From: Plasmodium malariae
Lineage: Eukaryota; Apicomplexa; Aconoidasida; Haemosporida; Plasmodiidae
DNA: 64,000 bases
NCBI RefSeq assembly: GCF_900090045.1
Contig: NC_041783.1
Coordinates: forward strand, 1,660,001-1,724,000
Reading direction: 5' to 3'
The translations under genes were made by a program, and so were the position numbers. Below the pieces are notes generated by a model, which saw only the letters and a program-made list of their open reading frames with translations, was not told the DNA's origin and ran no database searches. The first letter of the stretch is position 1. Each line of letters starts with the position of its first letter. Below are positions 37,269 through 47,748 of this stretch, one piece after another.

Positions 37269-40107
37269 CTAACTTACAAAAGCAAAATATATAATTATGG
37301 ATAAGAAAAATAGAAAAGAATTTTGTGTATTTTTAAAAGAATTTCCTCTTGCTTTAAAATCATTTCGAGCAGTACTATTTTTTAATGATTGAAAAGTTCC
37401 AACTTTATTTGCGGTACTGCTAATATTTTGTGTATTTTGTTTGTTACTTTCGTTCGTTTGTTGACTGTTTTCAATATTTTGTAGTAAATTAATTTGAGTT
37501 GTTTGTGCAGGTTTCAATTCATTTTCTACAAGAGGATCTGTTTTAGGACAATCAATTTTTGCATAAAAAAAATAATTTCCTACGTTGTAACCTTGCTCAC
37601 TTGTTATTTGAACACTTAGATTTTTACTATCTATTATGTTATTGTTTTCCGGAATAAAAAGACGCCTAAAAATAAGAAAAAAATATATATCGTTATATTT
37701 TTATTTACTCAAAAGTTAACCTTTGTATTTCTATTCATGTTTAAAATTGATTCATGTAATTATATATTACTGGTAGAAGGCAAGGGATTGTGTTGGGTGC
37801 ATATTAAATGCTTTTACATTAGCTACGTTCAAGGGGCATGTTAATGGGGAATTCGTTTCATTTGCTAACTGTTCATTTTGTTTTAGTGATGCGATGTTAA
37901 TGTTGTTTACATTAACAGATATACTCAACCCATTAACGTTGTTGTCTTCTACAATTTTCGTCATATAAACATAAAGATTAGCCAACCTGAATAAGTGCTT
38001 GTACAGCTCAGTTTTATCTAACCAAAATAAAAAAATAAAATATAATAAATAAAACAAACAAACAAACAAACAAACAAACAAACAAACAAACAAACAAACA
38101 AATAAAAAAATAAAAATAATAAATAAATATAAAAATAAAAATAAAAATAAAACAAATATACAAATAAATAAATGTATATAGATATGCATATGTATGTGTA
38201 GACACATGTACAATTACATGTACGCATATAAAATTCACTCGGCCAACTAAAAGAAATAGTTGCTTTCAATGTGAAAATTAATTAAATGTAACTATGAAGA
38301 AACATTTTAATATGTTAAAAAACCTTTATTTTGCAAATTCTTTGATGCCAATTTGTATTTATTTATATCAGGCAAGCATTTAGAGAAGTCAAACAAAGGC
38401 TTGTCCCAGAGGAACGGGATATTTATTAAATTATTTTTATTTATAAGCTACAAAAACAAAAAAAAAAAAAAAAAAAAAATGTATATGCAATCATAAAAAT
38501 TAAAAAAAATATTGTTCTAGTAAATGTGATACTAAAAAATTTAAAAAAGCTAGTTACTTTTTCAAATATATCGCAATATTTAATAAATTTTCTTTTTTCT
38601 TTTTAACATTTGTGGGGTCGACAAAACCTGATGACACAAGCATGTTTTCTGTGTTTAAATTTTTCATGGTGCTACACTGATCTTTGGGACTCGTGGAAAT
38701 TGCGCAGTTTCCGCAGTATGTTATGTTTGTGCAATCTATAAAACAAGAAAATTATGAACATAAATGTTTCAAACAAAATGCGCGTTGCGTGTATGCATGT
38801 ATATATATATGTGTGTGCATATATACATACGCATACATATGTATTTATATGCATATTATACCTGTTAGAGGAATTTTTCCGTTTGCGTCATTAGTTAAAC
38901 TATTGCATTTAATTGAAGTACATATCATTTCACTTGTGTTAAATATATTATTATTTTCCATTAATTTTAAAAAGACGGATGTACTATTATTCTCTACAGG
39001 AACAGGAGTAACACCACCTATTGCGGTATTTCCATTTGGAATATTTGCAGTATTTGTGTTATTTGCAGTATTTGTGTTATTTGCAGTATTTGTGTTATTT
39101 GCAGTATTTGTGTTATTTGCAGAATTTGTGTTATTTGCAGCATTTGTGTTATTTGCAGTATTTGTGTTATTTGCAATACTTGCGGTACTTGCAATACTTG
39201 CGCTATTTGCATCATTTGTATTATTTACAATATTTGCATTATTTCCGTTGTTAACAGCCCCTGCAATAACAGCGGCTGTCGTGCCCAAGTTATTGTTGCT
39301 ATTAACATTATTAGCATTTACATTGCTATTCATACTGTTACTGTTATTCATACCGATATTACTATTTATATTGTTACTATTGTTATTGTTTATATTTCCA
39401 TTATTGTTTACCCCCGTATTGTTGTATATATTCTGATTATTGTTCATTCCTCCATTATTGTTCATTCCTCCATTATTGTTCATTCCTCCATTATTGTTCA
39501 TTCCTACATTATTGTTCATGCCCCCATTACTGTTCATTCCTCCATTATTGTTCATTCCTCCATTATTTGAGATGATTCCTTGGGGGATGTTCTTATGATG
39601 TCCATGTTTCTTTTTCTTTTTCTTTTCATGTTCATTATTATCGTCATTTTCGTCCATTTTTGAGTTATCCTCTTGATTGTAGTTGTGTTTTTTCAAATTT
39701 CTTAAAAAATTATATTTTGAAAACCTTTTGTTTGTCCTAGTAAAAAGATTTTCATTTTCATCATTATCATCATTATTGTCATTGCTGTATGAGTCTGTAG
39801 ATGAAAGGGAATTTTCATCACCCTCATCATCAGATTCATCATCGTCTTCATCTGTTCTATTGTAATGTTTTACATTTAATTCCAAAAATGACTTAAAATT
39901 TTTTTTTTGAAATGAAATATCTGAATGATTTATAGAAAATAAATTATCTGGATTATTTTGAAGTATCACTGAGTTTATTTTATTTGGTAATTTATTTTTC
40001 ACTTCTTTATAAGAATTTGTAGATATAATAATTGTATTATCAAACAAATTGAACATATTTTTAAAAATAATTATTTTGAAAAGAGCAAAAATAATTTTTA
40101 ATTTCAT
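37269..40107 (-). CDS. Asn-rich GPI-anchored surface protein, five exons
   Basis: Exons are 40107-38862, 38735-38558 (or -38608), 38447-38324, 38017-37771 and 37665-37269, about 730 aa. The N-terminus MKLKIIFALFKIIIF is a signal peptide. The C-terminus (KNTQ then NSFLFFLSIIIYFAFVS) is a short hydrophobic tail with no cytoplasmic residues, typical of a GPI-attachment signal. Exon 1 encodes an acidic region, then GMNNNG and NNTNTA repeats. The conserved part lies in exons 2-5, with Cys-bearing segments (TNITYCGNCAISTSPKDQC, FDFSKCLPDINKY, SPLTCPLNVANV, AKIDCPKTD). With the better donor of exon 2 (GTAACT at 38557) the five exons sum to 2192 nt, one short of a multiple of three. The weaker GTTAAA donor at 38607 restores the frame without an indel. 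I infer a merozoite, sporozoite or ookinete surface location only from the signals. The function is unknown. Confidence 0.75.
38052..38104. repeat. (CAAA)n tetranucleotide in an intron of the surface-protein gene
   Basis: About 12 consecutive AAAC units lie in the intron between exons 3 and 4 (38018-38323). They are followed by A/T-rich AAATAAAA units. Confidence 0.85.
39045..39180 (-). repeat. NNTNTA coding repeat
   Basis: About eight copies of an 18-bp unit encode NNTNTA, NNTNAA or NNTNSA within exon 1 of the surface-protein gene. The opposite strand is open in several frames (AVFVLF-type peptides), which are shadows. Confidence 0.85.
39432..39572 (-). repeat. GMNNNG coding repeat
   Basis: Eight copies of an 18-bp unit encode GMNNNG, GMNSNG or GMNNNV next to the polar linker of the surface protein. 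The repeat is Gly/Met/Asn only. Confidence 0.85.
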
Positions 40108-40181
40108 TTTAATTCAACAGTGTGTTGCATTTTATTATATTTTGGTTTTTTATAAATTCCCTAAAAAGTTACACAAAAACA

Positions 40182-40219
<38 letters not shown>

Positions 40220-40481
40220 AAAAACAAAAACAAAAGCAGCTATATATTTTCACTTTACAGTAAAAACTATATAAGTGATAACTCATTTATAAGCTTAAAA
40301 TTTCTACTATTTTACAAATACATTTTTTTTTTTTTTATTACATATATATTCAAAAATGTGTATTTTGTTGTGTTGTACGGCGTAAACAGATAATAACGAT
40401 GATTCAAATGTGAAGGTGGGAAAAATTTAGCTGAAATGCTCGTATGATAATTTTGTATGTATAAATATACATGTTATATGC

Positions 40482-40514
<33 letters not shown>

Positions 40515-43075
40515 CACAAACATATTCATGTAGAATAACATTAAAAAGAAAAGAAAAAAAGAAAGGAAAGGAAAAAGACAAAGATAAAGAAAAAGAAAGT
40601 TGTTCATTTCTCCTAAACAAACGTCTTTTTCAAATATATCTTTTTTTTTATGAACGGAAAGTTATTCTTCATGTGCTTTTTGGTGCAAATGAAAACAGGA
40701 ATGGATTTTTACCAACTATAAAGCATAATACGTATATACTTCTTTTTTTAATTTCATCGCCGTTCGTACGTACGTATGTGTACACCTTTTAATTAGAGTT
40801 ATAGCTCTTCCTTTTAGCAATACTTTTAGGCCGCACTTTTTCGCTATACATTTTAGCCATGTTTCCCCTTCAGTAACATTTTCGTTGTTGGGGGTTATGT
40901 AGGTTGAACATATACAGACATTTGTGAATTATGTTTATAATGATTACATATTTATAATAGTTGACCACTTGTAATTATATGCTATAGAATAAATTGCATT
41001 TTTAAGGGGGGTTATAACAGAATGAATAGTTTGAAATTTGATACCTACATAATTTTTCTTAAAATAATTTTGTATTCATTTATTGTAAAGACATTGTTAA
41101 TATATCATTAAATGAAACGTTTACATAAACACACAAGAATTTCAAAGAATGTATATCGTCTTATCGAAGAAGAGATGTGCCTTCTACAATATGTATATAT
41201 ATATATATATATATGGGTGTAAAAAAAAAAAAAAAAAAAGAGGAAAGGAAAATAAAATGATACTCAAATTTTGATTTAAAATTAACTAGTAAACCAATAT
41301 AGATATATATTAATATATCACTAATGCAATATAATTATATAGCTAGGAAAAATATTTTCCTTTTTTTCAAAAATACTGTGAGGAAAATAACTGAAGCAAA
41401 TTCAAAAAAAAAGAGGGGGGGGGTAAATGTAGATCGGGGGTAAATTAAGGAAATATAGAATAAAAGGATGTGAAGTGAAGATAAAATTATACCTCTTGTG
41501 CTTTCTGAAAGCATTTTAAAATTTGTTATTCATTTACAAATTTGCAAATTTACGAGTTTACAAATTTACGAGTTTACAAATTTACGAATTTACGAATTCA
41601 AAAATTTACAAAACTTTGTTAATTAATGACTTTCTTTTTTTCAGGAATACGTAAACACGAAAAAAAAAAAGAAAAAAAAATTTTCTATACACAGTGAAAT
41701 ATTATTTTCACTATGATCTGCTAACCTTTGTAAGTTTTAACTCACGTATATTAACTAAATGTATTTCTTTTTTTTTTTTTTTTTTATTCATACCTAAAGG
41801 TACTTTTTTTATGTCGAAAACCTTTTTATGTGTTAGCGTAGATTTACTGTGATAACACAATTTTGCTGATAACACTTGCAGTTAAAGCCTTTGAGGCTAC
41901 ATATTTTGTAGACTATTAATTTTATGTAATTTACAAATTATAATATGTTAATGTGTAATGACTAAATATAACGGTCATAACCTTTGAACTATTTTTAGAA
42001 TTACACAGTTTAATAGATTATTTTCATTAATACACTCTGACGTTACTATTATTCTCAGTTAGCTCAGACTATATTTTTATTAAAAGACCCTAAAATAATT
42101 TTAAAAGGAGTAAATGAAAATAAAGCCTTAAATGTAAAAACTCAAACTCCAAAAAAAAAAAAAAGAAAAAAAACATTAAAAAGGAAAAAATGATATAGAT
42201 ACTATTTTTCCTTTTTCCTCTTTCCTTTTTCTTCATTTTTATATTTGTTCATTTACTCGCTTATATATTCGTTCATTTATTCTTTCATTTATCCGTTCAT
42301 TTATCCCTTCATTTATTCGTTCATTTATCCGTTCATTTATTCGTTCATTTATTCGCTCATTTGTTCGTTCATTTATTCACTCATTCGTTCGTTCATTTAT
42401 TCGCTCATTCGTTCGTTCATTTATTCGCTCATTCGTTCGTTCATTTATTCGCTCATTCGTTCGTTCATTTATTTATTTTTATTTTTTGTTCTCTTACTAT
42501 GCAACGTGAACATTATGTATTTTATATGCACATTTCAGTAGATACAAACCCTGATATAAAAAATAAAATAAACAAAAGCGTAAACATAAGAGCACGTTCG
42601 TTTGTAATCACAATTAGAGAAAAAAAAAAAATACTAACGTAAAAATAAAATAATAAAAACTAAAAAGAAAAAGCCAGTAGATTGTACAAACAAGTTGAAA
42701 TGTTTTAAAGTGAAAAAAAAAAAAAAAAATTGCATCGAACACTAAAAATTAGATAACATATAACAAACCAGCATAAATTAAACGAATGTTCAAGATATTG
42801 AAAAGGAGCTAATCTCAAATGTAAATATATATATAATGTAAATATATATATATATATATATCACATTTTTGGAGTTTAAAGCAAGAAGAAAAATAAACAA
42901 AAGAATAAAAAAAAAATAAAAAAGCACATAAATATACACAAGTGTGTAGCTTTAACTAAAAAAGGGATTTTAAAATATTTATATGTTTATACTTATATGT
43001 AAGGTATTAAACATTTTTTTTAAATATATACGCGTATTAGCATATTTCGTATTTATGTTCGAGCATTTTGCCTAA
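40108..43075. other. Divergent intergenic (surface protein / Tudor-SN), no gene seen
   Basis: This 3-kb upstream region of both genes contains a poly-A of about 37 bases (40182-40218), (AT)n tracts, an imperfect ACAAATTTACGAGTTT repeat at about 41533-41605 and the 12-bp array at 42244. Open frames in it are repeat translations. Confidence 0.5.
42244..42474. repeat. 12-bp TTCATTTATTCG minisatellite upstream of Tudor-SN
   Basis: About 19 copies of a 12-bp unit (GTTCATTTATTC / GCTCATTCGTTC) lie about 600-830 bp before the Tudor-SN start. In the second half the repeat period is 24 bp (GTTCATTTATTCGCTCATTC), a higher-order unit. The open frames (YSFIYSFI, HLFAHSFV) are artefacts of a period divisible by three. 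Confidence 0.85.
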
Positions 43076-46000
43076 ATGGAAAGATTGAACGGAATTGTAA
43101 AGCAAGTCATATCAGCAGATACCTATGTTTTGACGGGGGCTGTAAAAGGTGATAAAAGGAAATACCATAACTGTGCATATGAACACAAATATAGAAATAA
43201 TTAAGTGAATAGTGAAATGCATTATATGTACTACATATATTACATGCATTAATATGTATGAGGAAGGGACTTAAAAAATGAGTGTGATTATTTTTCTTTT
43301 CAAATATATAACCTTCCCATTTTAATCGCACTGTTTTGTATATGTAGTTTTTTGTGGGAATATTTGTATTCATGCTTAAGCAAAAAACGAAATATACCTA
43401 CATCATTTTCAGGTATTTTTGAATTTTTTTCCTACGTATATATGGGAAATTTATCTTTCGTATGTGCATCTTGTTCATGTTATTTTGTTGTAAATTGTGG
43501 TTAAGTGGGGCCCCATATGGGCCTCGTCTGTATTGATATTTCACATGTTTTTGTAGGTAATTATGTATGCTTAAGTATTGCACACAGTTGTGTAAGTAGT
43601 GCGTTTGTGTAATTTACCATTCATGATTGCGTGCTTGTTACCTAAGTAAACATGAATACATCCCTATTTGCTGTTCTTGAAGATGGAGTAGCCCAGGAAA
43701 GACAGATAAGCTTAGCGTGCATTAACTGCCCGAAGTTATTTATGAAGAGTCAGAGTGTCGAAAAGAATGAGGAACCATTTGCATGGGAAAGTAGAGAGTT
43801 TATCAGAAAAATGATAATTGGAAAAAATGTAAGTTTCGTAGTTGAATATACATACAATAATAGAACATATTGTAGTGTTTTTTTTGAAGGTCAAAACTTA
43901 TCTATTTTGTTATTAGAGAAAGGTTATGCTAATCTGGTTTCAAATAAAAATGTAAAAACAAATGTATATGCAGATTTAGAAAGTTATTATACGGAGGCAA
44001 AAGAAAGAAAAATTGGTATTTTTAGTAACAATATTAATTACTATGTCAGAGATATTGTTTACTCGTACAACGATAAAAATGAAAACAAAAAATTATATGA
44101 TTCTTTTTTGAATAGAAGAATGAAATGTATTGTAGAACATGTGAGGGATGGATCTAACTTTCGCGTATTTGCAGAGTGTGTAGAAAATGAAAAAAGGGAT
44201 GAAGAGAAAAACGGTAATATTAATGCAAAAACGAATAGTGTTAATGGTCCAAGTACTGGTCTGAATAATGATCTAAATAATACTAATAAAAAGAACAACA
44301 GTAGCAGTAGTAAAAGAAAAAAAAATGGCAACTACAAAAAAAAAATGAATGAGGATGATCAGAAAAAGGAAGAAAAGTACTTAACGATGTACTATTTTTC
44401 CTTTTATGTGTGTGGAATAATTGTTGATATGTTCAAAAAAGAAATTGTAAATAATGTGGAAACAGTTAAAGAAGAATTATATGCTATGGAAACCAAAAAA
44501 TTTGTAGAATCAAGACTATTAAATAGAGATATAGAGATAGAAATTAAACATCTTGATAATAATTGTAATTTATATGCAAATGTTTATTATAAGTTAGGAA
44601 ATATATGTACTTTATTATTAAAAAATGGATATGCTTATATAAATGAGTATACAATAAAATATGTAGACAACGCTATTGAATATAAAAGGGCATTAGATGA
44701 AGCTATACAACTTAGAAAGAAAAAATGGATAAATTATACAGAAAAAAAGGTAGATTTTGAAAAGGAATATTTTACAACCGTTGTTGAGGTTTTATATGGG
44801 GATGTTATTATTGTAGATTACAAGAATGAAGAGAGAAGATTATATATGGCTTCCATTAAATGTGAAAAACATAATACAGATTTAAAACTAAACACCTTGT
44901 GTATATTAGCAAAGGATTATTTGAAAAGTCAAATTGTTGGAGAGCGAGTTAAAATTGTTACAGAGTATGTTAGAACTCCACAAAGCAATAGTGATGGTTA
45001 TATTCCTCAGTGCTCGGATGATAAGGGAAGAATGCATTTTGTCACTGTTTATAAATTAGGAAAAAAGAAAAGTAATCAAAATACCAGAAAAGAAAGCCTT
45101 TCAAATATATGGGAGGAGGAAAAGAATGGCAAAAAGGTTGCACTAGGTGGTAGCAAGTTGAAAGGTAAGAAAGGTGTCGATGGGATGAGAAGCGTTAATG
45201 GAGTGAGTGGAATAAACGGAGTTAGCGAAGTGAATGGGATAAAAAGCACAAAAAGTGGAAAAAATGCAAAAATCAAACTGGGAGAGAAGCTACTAAATGG
45301 GGGAGTAAATAAACCAGAGGAGGAAGAATACATTAACCTAAATGAGCAACTAGTTTCAAGAGGATTAGCAAGAGTTATATCCCAACGACAGGAAGATGAA
45401 AAGGCAAGTAACTACTTCCATTTACAAGAATTAGAAAAAGAAGCTGAGCAAAAAAAAGTTGGGAGATTTAATCAGCATATTGATATTATTAAGATTAACA
45501 ATATTAGTGGAAGTGACAATGCCTTAAGAGCTCGTTCTTTTGAAAATGTATTAAACAAATATAATAATTTAAATGCATGTGTCGATTTTATATATGGGGC
45601 AAATAGATTTAAGTTACATATCCCTTCACAAAATTTGTTAATAAACTTTATTTTACTCGGTATAAGTGTTCAAAAAATAAACTTGAAAGATTTAGGAACA
45701 ATTGAAAGTAACCATAAAAAAGTGAATGAAGAATATTTAAATGGGGATGAAATAAAAAAAAGTAAAAAGGAAAAGATAGAGTATAGAGAAATAGCTATTC
45801 AAGCATATAAATATACGAGAAAAATGTTAATGCAAAGAAACGTACAAATTTCTATTGTAACATGTGACAAAGGAGGTAATTTTATAGGTATCCTTAAATA
45901 TCAGAATAAAGATTTTTCTGTTCATTTACTTTCCTTAGGATATGGGGTTTTAAATGAAATAGGTTTAAATAATACAAATGAAAGAAATAATTATGTAAAA

Positions 46001-46783
46001 GCAGCAGAAGAAGCTAAAAAACATAAACGAAATATATGGTCTATTGAAAAAACGGAAGATGCAGATAATTTACTAAATGTTGAAAAGGATTTATCCGCGT
46101 TTGATAATATTTACTATTGTTCTTATGTGGATGACATTACCAATATATGTATTCAATTAAAAAGTAAACAAGAACAATTGAAAAAATTACAAGACGAGTT
46201 AAATAAAAACCCCGATATAGATATATTATCCTCATATACCTTAACAGAAATAAATAAAAATTCTTTAGTTATGGCAAAATACGTTGATAAATGTTATTAC
46301 AGAGCTGTCGTTTTGCAGGTAAATAAAAGTAAAAAAAAAGCTATAGTAAAATATATCGATTTCGGAAATGAAGAAGAATTAGATTTTATTGATATAAAAA
46401 AATTAAATGATAGTTTTAATTTGAAAAATTATATTCCTTTTTCAATCAAAGTGGCCTTAGCAGGATTGAAAATCCCAGCTGAAAATAAAACAGACCTAAT
46501 AATTTACATAAAGAAGTTTTTACTTGACAAATATTTATACGTCAAATTTGAGAAAAAGGAAAATAACACCTATTACGTAGTCTTTTATGATTATGAGCAA
46601 TTTACATCAAACAAGAATGTTAAAAGTGTAAATGAAGAATTAGTGTTCAATGGAATATGCTATGTTGACAATCTTAGTGATACTAAAATATTTGAAAAAT
46701 TAAAAAGAGAGGAAGCCTTAGCGAAAAAGAACAAACTTGTCATCTGGTCTTATGGCGATATAGACTACGACGACGAAAATTGA
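43076..46783 (+). CDS. TSN: Tudor staphylococcal nuclease (Tudor-SN), two exons
   Basis: Exon 1 (43076-43148, MERLNGIVKQVISADTYVLT...) and exon 2 (from 43683) join as AAAG|GTGATA ... TTGAAG|ATGGAG, phase 1. The protein is 1057 aa, the usual Tudor-SN size. The splice is needed: together exons 1 and 2 rebuild the first SN strands, ending GVAQERQISLACINCPKLF. SN-like domains begin at about residues 5, 170 (MKCIVEHVRDGSNFRVFAE), 385 (TTVVEVLYGDVIIVDYK) and 655 (ACVDFIYGANRFKLHI). The Tudor domain is at about 886-945 (MAKYVDKCYYRAVV, KYIDFGNEEELDF), and a fifth SN-type remnant closes the protein. Parasite-specific inserts occur at ~200-240 (Asn/Lys) and ~480-550 (Gly/Val/Asn). The family binds RNA and acts as a nuclease and scaffold in RNA metabolism. 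The open frame's own ATG at 43652 lies inside the intron and is not the start. Confidence 0.93.
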
Positions 46784-47748
46784 CGCGCCTGTTGCGTCCA
46801 CAGGAATGTGTGTTTACGGTATGCGCATATGCATGCATATATATATACATACCATTACGTAGGTACGCATATATACACATATACACATTTAGTGCGCAGG
46901 AATGCGTTTAGCTTGAGCTGACTATGTAGCCAGAAGGGACCTGTGCAAATAAATATACACATATATGCATATGTGTTTATATATATATATATATATATAT
47001 ATATGCTGTATAAATACATACACGCCTATTATCCAATTGAAAAAATGTTATTTAAAAATTTCAAACTTCACACTCCTTTTAGCTGAAGAATTAGATAAAA
47101 GGAGAATTCTTTAATTACGTGTACGTAATGTAATGAATATTGTAGTGGATTTCTTATTCACATATGAGTATATACCCATATATATATATATATATATATA
47201 TACACGTATGAATGTATATGTATATGCATAAGTACAAAACTGTGTCATTTATGTTTTTATTTAATATTGTTTTATTTAAAAAAAAAAAAGAAAAAAAAAA
47301 TGTGCATGTATTAATTTTCACAAAAATGCATATCATTTTTCAAATCAACTTAACTGTAAGCTGTCGTTAATTTACATCTTTTTTTCATTACCAACGTGAT
47401 AAATCAACTATTAAAAAAAAAAAAAAAAACCGCAAAAAAGGGGGGGAAAATGTACGAAAAATGTAAGCAGAATATTTGCGTAGGTTCTTATAGACTTCCG
47501 CCGAACAATAAAGCCGTTGTTCAAATCAAAGATGAAAAAAAAAAGAAAAAGGAAAGAAAAAGGACATACGTGGAAAAATAAAATTACAAAAATGGAAAAA
47601 AGTTCTCTTGAACTATTCCGCAAAAATGTATTAAGGATAAATTTTTCTCATTTTATATATACCCTTCCGTATGTGCCTTCCTATTGCCATTTTTCACTTT
47701 CCCGTAACTGCTTTTTTCGTTGTTTTTCCTAATGCTAACTTGAGGATA
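46784..47748. other. Convergent intergenic (Tudor-SN / SRP72)
   Basis: AT-rich spacer with (AT)n tracts at 46980-47004 and 47177-47203. A 43-codon plus-strand frame at 47450-47581 (MYEKCKQNICVGSYRLPPNN..., Lys-rich end) is less AT-rich than its flanks. I cannot support it as a gene. Confidence 0.4.

Noticed and set aside
38684..39436. Plus-strand 250-codon frame (FAVFVLFAVFVLF)
   Set aside because: Antisense of the NNTNTA and Asn-rich coding repeats of the surface-protein gene. It crosses an exon-intron boundary of that gene.
42245..42642. Forward frames YSFIYSFIYPF and HLFAHSFVHLF
   Set aside because: Translations of the 12-bp minisatellite; no start context, no splice partner, no conserved features.
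43652..43682. ATG at 43652 as the Tudor-SN start
   Set aside because: It would leave the first SN domain without its first strands. The exon at 43076-43148 joins in phase at 43683 and restores them, so 43652 is intronic.
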